Assembly (NCBI GenBank): GCA_018268035.1
Contig: JAFDXI010000103.1
Span: 1-33,202, forward strand
DNA from: Bacteroidota bacterium
GTDB lineage: Bacteria; Bacteroidota; Bacteroidia; Chitinophagales; Chitinophagaceae
Direction: 5' to 3'
Length of the DNA stretch: 33,202 bases
How positions within the stretch are numbered: position 1 is the stretch's first letter; every line of letters begins with the position of its first letter. The position numbers and the translations under genes were made by a program. Below, in pieces: positions 24,057 to 32,312 of the stretch. The notes beneath the pieces were generated by a model that was given only the letters and a program-made list of their open reading frames with translations, made no database searches and was not told where the DNA came from.

Positions 24057-24719
24057 ATGACTGTTGAACAAATTGCTGATAAGATAAAACTGTATAAACA
24101 ACTTGGTTTAAAGCTGTTCACTACATCATCTTTTCAAACCCACAGCGTGGTGTTGTTGCACATCCTGAGTAAAATTGATAACAGCATCCCGGTATATTTT
24201 ATGCATACCGGTTATCATTTTCCTGAAACATTAAAATACAGGGATGATATAGCAAAACTTTTTGACCTTAATGTGATCAGTGTGTTTTCTTCTACTGCAA
24301 AAATCAACCAGCGAGACAGTAATGGCAGGTTGTTATTTGCCAGCGACCCAGATTTGTGTTGCCATTTAAATAAAGTTGTTCCTCTTGAACCAATACTGGC
24401 ACAATTTGATGTTTGGATAAATGGTGTGCGGGCTGATCAGGGCGAGGTAAGAAAAAATTTTAAGGTTGAAGAAAATGCAAAATTCGGTACCATAAGGTTT
24501 CATCCGATGCTTGACTGGACAGGCAAAATGATTTATGCATACCTGCGTGAAAATAATATTCCGCATCATCCGCTGGAAGATAAAGGTTACTTCAGTATTG
24601 GCTGTGAGCCCTGCACCCGTAAATGGGATACCAGCAATATGGAATCACGTGATGGCAGGTGGTATGGTTTGAAAAAATCTGAATGTGGTTTGAATACAGA
24701 ACTTGTAGAAAAAAAATAA
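24057..24719 (+). CDS. cysH: Assimilatory APS/PAPS reductase
   Basis: A 220-residue enzyme that reduces adenylylsulfate (APS) or its 3'-phosphate to sulfite, an early step from sulfate to cysteine. ATG 24057 is chosen over a TTG eleven codons upstream that lies in the terminator T tract. The four [4Fe-4S] ligands typical of APS reductases are present: C101-C102 (DLCCHLNKVVPL) and C183-x-x-C186 (GCEPCTR). The catalytic cysteine is C210 in the usual ECGLN tail. FTTSSFQTHSVVLLH is the PP-loop-like nucleotide site, and VRADQGEVR is typical. The iron-sulfur cysteines favour APS over PAPS as substrate. Expression is probably controlled by the Cys-leader attenuator just upstream. No other sulfur genes are in the window. 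Confidence 0.93.
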   Translation: MTVEQIADKIKLYKQLGLKLFTTSSFQTHSVVLLHILSKIDNSIPVYFMHTGYHFPETLKYRDDIAKLFDLNVISVFSSTAKINQRDSNGRLLFASDPDLCCHLNKVVPLEPILAQFDVWINGVRADQGEVRKNFKVEENAKFGTIRFHPMLDWTGKMIYAYLRENNIPHHPLEDKGYFSIGCEPCTRKWDTSNMESRDGRWYGLKKSECGLNTELVEKK

Positions 24720-24791
24720 ATTGAAACAAGCATCCGGAAAGAAAAATATCAGGGAAATAAAATTTTTAAGAAAATTTATCTGCAAAAAACA

Positions 24792-25715
24792 ATGAATATT
24801 CTCATTACCGGCGGCGCCGGTTATATAGGCACAGAACTCATTTATGAGTTAAGTGAATTAAATGAAGTTGAAAAAATTATTGTGTATGACAACCTCAGCA
24901 GGGGGAATTATAATTTGTTTATAGGCCATAAAGTAACAAATTCAAAAGTGAATTTTATACAGGGTGAGTTATTGGATACTCGCAGGCTTCGCAATGCATT
25001 AAAAAATATAGATGTGGTTTTTCATCTTGCTGCAAAAGTAACAACACCCTTTGCCAATATTGATGGCCATATTTATGAACAAACCAATCACTGGGGTACT
25101 GCAGAACTGACTTATGCTTTGGAAGAAAACGATGTGCAACAATTAGTCTTTTTAAGCAGTACAGGAGTGTATGGCAATACCACTTCAACTGTGACCGAAG
25201 ATTCTTTGCCTCAACCGGATAGCTTTTATTCAATATCTAAATTCAGGGCAGAAAGGCATATACAACGTTTATCGGATAGAATGAAAACAGTTATCATACG
25301 CCTGGGCAATGTGTATGGTTATAGCAAGAGCATGCGTTTTGATGCAGTCATCAACCGTTTTATGTTTGATGCACATTTCAACAACAGGATAACAATTAAT
25401 GGTACTGGCAGCCAACACAGGTCTTTTATTCATATTGATAAAACCACAGCAGTGTTAGCCAAACTGCTTAATTCAGATATACCTTCGGGTATTTATAATT
25501 TAACTGATAAAACACTCAGTATCCTTGATATAGTGGAAGTAATGAAAAATATTTATCCCGATCTGGAATCTTTTTTTATCAACCAAAATTATACAGGTCA
25601 TAATCTTGAAGTGGAGCGGCAATCAAAATTATTGCAGTATATACCATTACCGGAATCTGATCTTGGAGAAGAATTGAAAACATTCAGAACTAAATTCACT
25701 TTTTATTCTGCTTAA
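24792..25715 (+). CDS. NAD-dependent epimerase/dehydratase (extended SDR)
   Basis: A 307-residue protein of the nucleotide-sugar epimerase/dehydratase family. The Rossmann motif TGGAGYIG opens the protein (residues 6-13), followed by VVFHLAAKV, the catalytic Ser-Thr region FLSSTGVYG (about 120-128) and Y146-x-x-x-K150 (FYSISK). The C-terminal SFIHIDKTTAVLAK and IYNLTD segments are typical. It uses NAD(P) to alter a sugar bound to a nucleotide, but the exact sugar is not evident. It starts 72 bases after cysH on the same strand, so it may be read from the same attenuated transcript, although no link with sulfur metabolism is obvious. Confidence 0.88.
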   Translation: MNILITGGAGYIGTELIYELSELNEVEKIIVYDNLSRGNYNLFIGHKVTNSKVNFIQGELLDTRRLRNALKNIDVVFHLAAKVTTPFANIDGHIYEQTNHWGTAELTYALEENDVQQLVFLSSTGVYGNTTSTVTEDSLPQPDSFYSISKFRAERHIQRLSDRMKTVIIRLGNVYGYSKSMRFDAVINRFMFDAHFNNRITINGTGSQHRSFIHIDKTTAVLAKLLNSDIPSGIYNLTDKTLSILDIVEVMKNIYPDLESFFINQNYTGHNLEVERQSKLLQYIPLPESDLGEELKTFRTKFTFYSA

Positions 25716-25731
25716 AAAAACGGAATAAATA

Positions 25732-26289
25732 TTATTGCTTTCCAGACCCCCTGATAAAAGTAAAAATCGTACCTGCATAAAGTATAATCCCGGCAATAAT
25801 AAAACGGGAACCTGTTTCTTTTTGCTGAGCAATATTATATGAACTACACAACAATAAATCATAAACAGTTAGTGTAATTCCTGTTGCAATCAGCATAGAA
25901 GACAACATGCCAAGGAAAATAATTTTAACTTCAAATAAAGTGCTTTGTAAAATAGGGATCATGAATAATCCTGCTAACAGCATATTGACATGCATGGCTC
26001 TGTTAAATGATGTATTGATAACTGCAAGGTCAATTGAGTGTGGCAACATCCAGAAAATAAATGAAAACATGATAAAGATGAGCAAAGTAATTCCAACTGT
26101 GAAGCTGATATGAAAATACTTTGAAAACCAAAACCCGGCAAAAATTCCTAATGCAAGCATAGCGGGTAATTGAAGGAGTTGGTGCCGTAACATGGTTTCA
26201 GAAAACCATTCATTCATCGGGTAAGAAATGACCCAGGATAAACCTAAGATCAACAGGATAATAATTATATTGCTTCTTTTGTTAAGCAC
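25732..26289 (-). CDS. Multi-pass membrane protein at the end of the oxidase operon
   Basis: A 185-residue protein with about five to six hydrophobic segments and no signal peptide. Its first 60 residues contain MNEWFSETMLRHQLLQLPAML, and a central SFNRAMHVNMLLAGLFMIP, with conserved-looking His residues in membrane context. This is reminiscent of CtaG-like copper or oxidase assembly proteins, but the match is only by eye and I do not assign it. The start at 26289 overlaps the end of the SCO gene by 25 bases, implying translational coupling in the order subunit II, subunit I, SCO, this gene. Assembly or accessory function in the oxidase is the best inference from context. Confidence 0.65.
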   Translation of the reverse strand: MLNKRSNIIIILLILGLSWVISYPMNEWFSETMLRHQLLQLPAMLALGIFAGFWFSKYFHISFTVGITLLIFIMFSFIFWMLPHSIDLAVINTSFNRAMHVNMLLAGLFMIPILQSTLFEVKIIFLGMLSSMLIATGITLTVYDLLLCSSYNIAQQKETGSRFIIAGIILYAGTIFTFIRGSGKQ

Positions 26290-26894
26290 GAATTGATTTG
26301 TTGTGCAATCGTATTATTACTTTCTCTGGCCGGGTCGAATACTTTTACAATTTTTCCATCCGGTCCAATGAGGAATAAATATATAGAATGATTGATGATA
26401 CCTGTTTCCGGAACTGAATATTTCCATATCCCAACATTGTGCAGGAAACTGTTGAAATTTGATTGAGTATAATTGTATGGTAAAGCAAAATTCCAACCAT
26501 CAATATTTTTTCCAAAATAGGTTCGGTATTTTTTTATTTTATTGATGCCATCATGTTCCAAATCAAAACTAACAGTAACAAATTCAAGTTTTGAGGGTAC
26601 TGTTCTGCTATCAAACTGGTGATATATCTGTTCAATCTGGTTATTTACTTTATGACAGACAGACGGGCAATCGAGGTAAACAAAATTTACCAATACATAA
26701 TTATGTTTATCAGTCAGATGAAAAACTTTTCCATCCTGATTTATCAAAGCTATGTCTGGGAAAGTCCTTGGTATATTTCCTGCTGCATTAAGCGTATAAG
26801 AAAAAATGGTGAATGATGAAAAACCCAGCGTCCATTTCCAGATTACTGCAATGCAGATGGCGAGAGCACACAATGGAATCAAAATCTTTTTCAC
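26265..26894 (-). CDS. SCO1/SenC-family copper chaperone
   Basis: A 209-residue membrane-anchored thioredoxin-fold protein that delivers copper to the CuA centre of oxidase subunit II. An N-terminal anchor (ILIPLCALAICIAVIW) precedes the fold. The copper site is C76-P-S-V-C80 (LDCPSVCHK) with H169 in INHSIYLFLIGPDG, all present. The start is a GTG at 26894 (MKKILIPLC); another GTG three codons upstream is possible, and no ATG fits. Its place directly after oxidase subunit I, and the intact CuA site in subunit II, match the expected job. The downstream membrane protein overlaps it by 25 bases. Confidence 0.92.
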   Translation of the reverse strand: MKKILIPLCALAICIAVIWKWTLGFSSFTIFSYTLNAAGNIPRTFPDIALINQDGKVFHLTDKHNYVLVNFVYLDCPSVCHKVNNQIEQIYHQFDSRTVPSKLEFVTVSFDLEHDGINKIKKYRTYFGKNIDGWNFALPYNYTQSNFNSFLHNVGIWKYSVPETGIINHSIYLFLIGPDGKIVKVFDPARESNNTIAQQINSCLTKEAI

Positions 26895-26937
26895 ACACAA
26901 CACTTTTAAATAAATAAAACAAATCCTTTTGTTTAAG

Positions 26938-28452
26938 TCACACTGATTTTATTAATGAAGCATTTTTCTGTTTGCTCAATTTTATAATTATAGCAAAATA
27001 CATGATGAAAAGACCAATGAGAAGCAGGATAATAAATAGTGCAGCGATTTCAGCAAGTAATGCACCGGTGTGATGGACTGATACAATAGGGATGCCCTTA
27101 TAGTCTGCATATCTTCTTGGAATGCTATTTAATCCGCCTGAATAAAACATACCGATAAAACAATGAATAGAAATTACAAAAAGCCAGAAACCAAATTTTG
27201 CGGTTTTATCTTTTTCCTGTTCTTCTTTTGTATGTGATAGATAAAAAATCAATCCAAGAATAAAAAGAACAACACCACCCAGCATATAAGTATGAAAATG
27301 AGCTGGCACCCAAAGTGTATTATGCAATACTGAGTTTACAGCAATTGTAGAATCAACTACTGCAGAAAATCCACCAATGGCCCAGCCCGCAACACCTATC
27401 AGAAAACAAACCGGTATGACTCCCCATTTTATTTTGGAATGATAGATTTGAGAAATCACACCAAACATGGTAATGGCTGTTGCCGGTATGGCACTGGAGT
27501 ATGAAACAATTTGACCTATATATTGAAAAGCGCTCGGTTGTGCAAAATCCATGTAGAGATGATGAAAGTATGCAAAGAGAATGAAAATGAAAGTGGCATT
27601 CCAGGAATATACAAGCACCTTATCTGTTTTCCATTCACGCCCTGTATATTCCGGGAGCAGTGCATATACCCAGCCTACACAACAATATAAAGTGATATTG
27701 ACGAGTGTATGACCAAAAAACATAACCATGTTTTTCATCAACAGTGGATTAAAATGTAATGCCGGCTCTAACAATTGCATCAGATACATGAACAACATAG
27801 CAGCTCCAATTAAAAATGCACACAAACCCGGCACCAGGCTGATAGTGGTAATCATTACAATTGGCGGCAAATCCCTTTCTCCTTCTTTTCTTTTTCTTAA
27901 ATATTGCCAACCCATTAAATTGGAAAATCCACCAAACTCTTTTGACATGGCACTTACAAGATGTATAATTCCAGACAGCCAGGCAACGCCCATAATTATC
28001 AATGAAACGATTGCCAAACCGGTGGACCATGCCGGCCAGTTAACACCAATAAATGGCAATGGGTATAACATATACCAGCCCGGGCCAAATTTTCCGATAA
28101 GTGTTGCAATTGCTAATCCGATAACGCCAATTAAAACAAGTGTGTAAACAAAATAGCCAACACTGATATTTAGTTTTGCCTGTCGGGTTCCAACAAGATA
28201 CCACAAGCCTGCAAAAGAAAAAGTAAATAATAAACCGGCCATGCCCAGACCATGTAATGTCATTAATGTATAAAAAGTATCAGCGCCTAAATTGATGTCT
28301 TCCCCCTGGTTGAGCCGCATCAGAAGGCCCAGAATGATGAGTAATGGAAAAACAACCATGAAAGTAATGCTCCAGATAATAACAAGTTTTCTTTGTCTTT
28401 TTATTTCAACAGGACTTATTTGTAACATGTTTGAAAATTTTTTATTTGACAT
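26938..28452 (-). CDS. Heme-copper oxidase subunit I, class-B-like, lacking the active-site Tyr
   Basis: A 504-residue protein with about 12 to 14 membrane helices. Metal ligands are complete: H67 (TLHGLG) and H387 for the low-spin heme, H385 for the high-spin heme (VPAHFHTYM), and H248 (FFGHTLVN), H297 and H298 (AYFHHLY) for CuB. In A- and B-type oxidases the residue four after the first CuB His is the Tyr cross-linked to it (HPxVY); here it is N252 (HTLVN). The C-family position (Tyr six before the HH pair) is also not Tyr. Loss of this Tyr is typical of NO reductases in the superfamily. The start at 28452 overlaps subunit II by 11 bases; an inner ATG at 28428 is possible. It could be a terminal oxidase of unusual type or an NO reductase. 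Confidence 0.9.
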   Translation of the reverse strand: MSNKKFSNMLQISPVEIKRQRKLVIIWSITFMVVFPLLIILGLLMRLNQGEDINLGADTFYTLMTLHGLGMAGLLFTFSFAGLWYLVGTRQAKLNISVGYFVYTLVLIGVIGLAIATLIGKFGPGWYMLYPLPFIGVNWPAWSTGLAIVSLIIMGVAWLSGIIHLVSAMSKEFGGFSNLMGWQYLRKRKEGERDLPPIVMITTISLVPGLCAFLIGAAMLFMYLMQLLEPALHFNPLLMKNMVMFFGHTLVNITLYCCVGWVYALLPEYTGREWKTDKVLVYSWNATFIFILFAYFHHLYMDFAQPSAFQYIGQIVSYSSAIPATAITMFGVISQIYHSKIKWGVIPVCFLIGVAGWAIGGFSAVVDSTIAVNSVLHNTLWVPAHFHTYMLGGVVLFILGLIFYLSHTKEEQEKDKTAKFGFWLFVISIHCFIGMFYSGGLNSIPRRYADYKGIPIVSVHHTGALLAEIAALFIILLLIGLFIMYFAIIIKLSKQKNASLIKSV

Positions 28453-29023
28453 GAATGGTACCAACCATAATAGCATGAGCTATCCCACAGTATTCGAGGC
28501 AGAGGATATGATAATCTCCAGGCTCTGGAAATTTATATTCAAGAGCATTTTGGTAATCTGGCATTGCCTGCGTTTGTGCCACTAAAACACCATTAGTATT
28601 ATAGATGGCAAAATCGTGGTTTACATCAGATGATGTTACCAAAAATTTTATGAGCTTATTGGAAGGCAATGTTATCTCGCTTCCGCCTTCCATCTGCAAA
28701 GGTGTCTTATCAGAAATGCCGGGAGCAAACTTCCAAGCCCATTGCATGCCAACAACAGACACTGTCTCATCAGGCCGGCTCTGAAATTGTGGATATGGTA
28801 AAAATCCAAGTGTAATAATCAAGCCTGCTATAACACAAAAGACCAGCGCAAAGAAATATCGCGCCCTCATTTTATATACCTTATGTTTTGCTGAAACTTT
28901 ATCCTCTGCAGGGGAGGAGGAATAAAACAAATAAATGACAACTAACACCACAATTGCACCTGCAATAAATGAAATGATGGCAGCAGATGTTTGAATAGTT
29001 AGAAAATTGATGAATAAAATCAT
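28442..29023 (-). CDS. Heme-copper oxidase subunit II with CuA centre
   Basis: A 193-residue protein anchored by two helices (about 13-34 and 57-75) with a periplasmic cupredoxin domain. The CuA site is complete: H136 (SSDVNHDF), then C175-x3-C179-x3-H183-x2-M186 (CLEYCGIAHAIM), with E177 between the cysteines. It accepts electrons from cytochrome c and passes them to subunit I. VVGMQWAWKFAPG (about 90-102) is the usual aromatic electron-entry patch. It heads the operon, is followed by subunit I with an 11-base overlap, and is matched by a SCO copper chaperone further down. An intact CuA excludes quinol use. Confidence 0.93.
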   Translation of the reverse strand: MILFINFLTIQTSAAIISFIAGAIVVLVVIYLFYSSSPAEDKVSAKHKVYKMRARYFFALVFCVIAGLIITLGFLPYPQFQSRPDETVSVVGMQWAWKFAPGISDKTPLQMEGGSEITLPSNKLIKFLVTSSDVNHDFAIYNTNGVLVAQTQAMPDYQNALEYKFPEPGDYHILCLEYCGIAHAIMVGTIHVK

Positions 29024-29629
29024 AGATTTAGTTTTATTTTTTTCAAAATAAAATAACCAGGCAGTAGGCGCTCTATAAGATACAATTCGAATTATTCTTT
29101 TGAGGAAAAAGGTTTTACTAAACTATCAATTGAGAGATTTTCACAAATAACCTGATAATTGCAATTTCAAGTCAGACAATTGATGTGAAACCGGGATGCA
29201 AAATCAAAAGTAGGAAGTTTTTTCAATTTAAAAAAAGATAAATTTGTCTTTTATTGTTCTCCAAATTTATGATTGTGCATTGGGAATGGTTTAACAATAA
29301 TGTCTTTACACTTATCTGCAGTTACTGCATAAAAAATTGTTTCAACTTCGTAATTTTTTATTGGTAATAACTATTGCAATGACAGTCATTTTTTATTTTA
29401 TAGAGAAGCGCAGAGTTTTTTGATGTTTAAATTGAAATAATCAATAAAAAATCATTTAGGGAAAATGAAATGACTGTTGCCCGGTATAGATATGGAATTT
29501 TTTTTCAACTGGAAGTTCTTGAAGAATAACCAGCAATACTGGTTGAGCCGGCCTTGCATTTGTAGTTTTTACATCCGATTTTAAAAACAGCTATCTTATT
29601 CAATACTCCTATTTTTGCAAATAAACTGC
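29024..29629. other. Divergent 606-base regulatory region
   Basis: The largest non-coding gap between genes, lying between the start of the oxidase operon and the start of the PAP2 gene. It holds a 13-base palindrome (29378-29390), listed separately. No FNR or CRP-like TTGAT-N4-ATCAA site with correct spacing, no exact TAnnTTTG box and no convincing ORF were found. Confidence 0.5.
29378..29390. promoter_or_regulatory. 13-bp palindrome with a distal inverted copy
   Basis: AATGAC, A, GTCATT is a perfect dyad. The strand ACAGTCATT (29382-29390) also has a perfect inverted copy, AATGACTGT, at 29469-29477. Both lie between the divergent oxidase and PAP2 genes. Binding by a dimeric regulator is possible but not shown. 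Confidence 0.35.
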
Positions 29630-30466
29630 ATGAATCAATCTGTTATAGATAACTATTCCAGAGTTAAAATTTCGCTGCTTTATTTACCAATTGTTTTATT
29701 GATGCTCATAGCTATTTTTCTGTACTCGCAGGATGCGTTGAATATAGATGGTTATCGCAGCATTCAGGCACATTCCTTTTTTTACCTTAATCAAAAGTTA
29801 TCACAATTTCCTGCCCTTATCTACAATCTAACACAAGTAGGAGATGGGTTCGTACTTTTTTCGCTAATCAGTATTTTAACAATATATGCTGCGGAAACAA
29901 TAGGAACCATAATTAATGCGCTACTTGCCACTGCATTAATTACTAATTTATTTAAATGGTTGTTTGGTGTGCCAAGGCCTGCGGCTACTTTCGATAATGA
30001 TAAATTTGTAATAATCGGCCAAACTTTGCGTGGACATAATAGTTTGCCTTCTGGCCATTCCCTCACCATTTTTGCCATATTTACTGTATTGTTGATAGGG
30101 TTTATGCCCAAACAAAAAATTTATAAAATACTTTGGTGTATTTGTATAGTAGTAGTTGGCTTATTAATAGCTTCTACCCGTGTAGGAGTTGGTGCACATT
30201 ACCCGCTGGATGTTCTCACCGGAAGTATTTTAGGATATATTGCTGGCCTGATAGGTATTTACTTAAACAGAAAATACCGCATTTGGGCATGGATGAGCCA
30301 AATAAAATATTATCCTTTTTTTATCGTTGTGCTCCTTGTGTGTGCTATTGTAATGGCAACTAAAATTATAAATGAACCATTGTTCATTTATTTCATGGCT
30401 CTTGTCAGCACTCTCATTTCTTTGTTTTATATTATCCGTTTGTATGCTCAGTATATTAAAAAATAA
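29630..30466 (+). CDS. PAP2-family membrane phosphatase
   Basis: A 278-residue membrane protein with the three PAP2 motifs: K109-x6-R116-P117 (KWLFGVPRP), P-S-G-H (140-143, SLPSGHSLT) and S/T-R184-x5-H190-x3-D194 (TRVGVGAHYPLD). About six helices surround them. It removes phosphate from a lipid or polyprenyl pyrophosphate at the periplasmic face. ATG 29630 is preferred over a TTG five codons earlier. The EptA-like gene overlaps its last 23 bases, which suggests that the phosphatase works on lipid A or on its phosphorylated precursors; LpxE- and LpxT-like enzymes use the same fold. Undecaprenyl pyrophosphate recycling is the main alternative. Confidence 0.9.
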   Translation: MNQSVIDNYSRVKISLLYLPIVLLMLIAIFLYSQDALNIDGYRSIQAHSFFYLNQKLSQFPALIYNLTQVGDGFVLFSLISILTIYAAETIGTIINALLATALITNLFKWLFGVPRPAATFDNDKFVIIGQTLRGHNSLPSGHSLTIFAIFTVLLIGFMPKQKIYKILWCICIVVVGLLIASTRVGVGAHYPLDVLTGSILGYIAGLIGIYLNRKYRIWAWMSQIKYYPFFIVVLLVCAIVMATKIINEPLFIYFMALVSTLISLFYIIRLYAQYIKK

Positions 30467-31985
30467 GCTTAACTTCAGTTTGACACGCTTTTCAGTTATC
30501 ATCAGTGTGCTCACTTTTTTATTGTTTCATTTCCCATTTTATACTTTCGTTTTTAAAAATCACGAAATACATGGTTTCGGCGACATAGCATTTATCACCT
30601 CTTTGATGATTGCCATGTTGGTGGCTAACTTTTTTACGGTCTATCTGATTTTTTACCTGTCACTGTATTTTGGAAAAGCTTTGTTTGCCATAACTTTTAT
30701 TATTAGCGCTACATCTGTTTATTTTATCAATGCTTATGGTATTATTATAGATGAAAGCATGGTTGGCAATGTATTGAATACAAATTATCAGGAATCGAGC
30801 AGTTTCATATCTATCAAACTATTGCTCTTTGTATTGCTAATGGGTGTCATACCTGCTATTTTTATTATAAAAGCTAAAATTCAAATGCCAACTTTTAAAC
30901 GTTTTTTAGCCACCATTTCCCTCACTTTGTTGTTTTTGATTGTTATGATATTTGTCAATTCAACCAACTGGCTGTGGATTGATAGAAACTCAAAAACGTT
31001 AGGCGGATTAACAATGCCCTGGTCATATTCAGTGAACTTATCACTGTTTTATGTTCATAAATCACAAAAAAATAAAAAAGAAATCCTGCTGCCCGATGCC
31101 ACTATCACTGATACCAGCAAAGCTGTTGTGGTGCTGGTGATAGGCGAATCATCAAGAATGGCCAATTATTCTTTGTATGGTTACGATAAAAATACCAATC
31201 CACTGCTTTCCAAAACTCCTAATGTTCATGCCTTCAAAGCAACTTCCTGTGGAACTTATACTATAGCAGGTGTGAAATGTATTTTGGAATATAAAAACAC
31301 AAGTAAGCTGTATGAAATCCTACCTAACTATTTATACAGAAATGGAGCAGATGTTATATGGCGCACTACTAACTCGGGTGAGCCGCCCCTGCATATAAAA
31401 AAATATGAAACCAAACAGCAATTAACAGACGAATGCAAAGGTGAAAATTGCCAGTATGATGAAGTGTTGTTGACGAACTTAAAAGAAGATATTCTGAACT
31501 GTAAAAAAAATAAAGTACTTGTAATATTGCATACCAGCACCAGTCATGGACCCTTGTACAGTCAGCGATATCCGCCCCGGTTTGCCACCTTTTTGCCTGT
31601 TTGCAATAGTGTGGAATTGGCTGATTGTTCTCATCAGGAACTGCTCAATGCGTATGACAATACAATTGTTTATACTGATTATTTATTGCACCAGGTAATC
31701 GAAGATTTACAACAATTGAAAGGTTATAAAAGCTCCATGATTTTTGTTTCGGACCATGGAGAATCGCTGGGAGAAAAAAATCTGTATATGCATGGTTTGC
31801 CACTTAGCATGGCGCCGAAAGAACAATATGAAATTCCTTTTATTGTATGGGACTCCGATAGCAGTGAACATCTAAAACCCAGCCCCGATACTGTACTAAC
31901 ACAGCATAATGTGTTTCATAGTGTCTTACATTTTCTTGGGTTCAAAAGCCCTATTTATGATGAGTCTATGAATATTTTTAAATAA
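30444..31985 (+). CDS. EptA-like lipid A phosphoethanolamine transferase
   Basis: A 513-residue inner-membrane enzyme with five N-terminal helices (about 1-185) and a periplasmic sulfatase-fold domain. Catalytic features are E235 (VIGESSRMANYSLYGY), the nucleophile candidate T271 (TSCGTYTIAGVKCI), H368 (STSHGPLYSQRYP), D437-H438 (VSDHGESLGEKNLYMHG) and H450. EptA-type enzymes transfer phosphoethanolamine from phosphatidylethanolamine to lipid A, which lowers negative charge and gives resistance to cationic peptides. The ATG at 30444 starts 23 bases inside the PAP2 gene; a longer frame opens at 30372 but would overlap PAP2 by 95 bases. Translational coupling with PAP2 is likely. Lipid A specificity is inferred from family. 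Confidence 0.9.
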   Translation: MLSILKNKLNFSLTRFSVIISVLTFLLFHFPFYTFVFKNHEIHGFGDIAFITSLMIAMLVANFFTVYLIFYLSLYFGKALFAITFIISATSVYFINAYGIIIDESMVGNVLNTNYQESSSFISIKLLLFVLLMGVIPAIFIIKAKIQMPTFKRFLATISLTLLFLIVMIFVNSTNWLWIDRNSKTLGGLTMPWSYSVNLSLFYVHKSQKNKKEILLPDATITDTSKAVVVLVIGESSRMANYSLYGYDKNTNPLLSKTPNVHAFKATSCGTYTIAGVKCILEYKNTSKLYEILPNYLYRNGADVIWRTTNSGEPPLHIKKYETKQQLTDECKGENCQYDEVLLTNLKEDILNCKKNKVLVILHTSTSHGPLYSQRYPPRFATFLPVCNSVELADCSHQELLNAYDNTIVYTDYLLHQVIEDLQQLKGYKSSMIFVSDHGESLGEKNLYMHGLPLSMAPKEQYEIPFIVWDSDSSEHLKPSPDTVLTQHNVFHSVLHFLGFKSPIYDESMNIFK

Positions 31986-32312
31986 GACTTAGGGTATGTA
32001 GTTTGAACATTGTTTTCAAAAAAAATTTCTTCCTGAAATAGGATGGCCAGTAATCAAGTGACAATGGAATTGAAAGAACATATTTTTGTTGTGAGTGTAT
32101 TTTGAATGTGAAAAGATTTATTGAATAGCTGAATTATTTTTTTTCGGGCCATCTGAAATCCTGAAATTGAATTTTTTTGAAATTGTATTATCGTAAGTTC
32201 TTTAAAACCTTTGACAAAAAATGTTTAGCATTGAATGTGTGCGTTGTGAATAGATAACTCAAGATAAAATATTCATTTTTCCCCGCAGAATAGAAATATA
32301 AAAAATGTTGAA
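31986..32312. other. Convergent intergenic gap with no feature
   Basis: A 327-base AT-rich stretch between the EptA-like gene and the convergent multicopper oxidase gene. No strong hairpin with a T tract, repeat or open frame was found. Confidence 0.4.

Noticed and set aside
29404-29460. Possible FNR/CRP-like half-sites (TTGAT ... ATCAA) upstream of the oxidase operon
   Set aside because: The half-sites are separated by far more than the four bases needed for an FNR-type site.
30372-30443. 24-codon upstream extension of the EptA-like gene
   Set aside because: It lies deep inside the PAP2 gene and adds a hydrophobic segment not expected in EptA; ATG 30444 gives the usual five-helix start.
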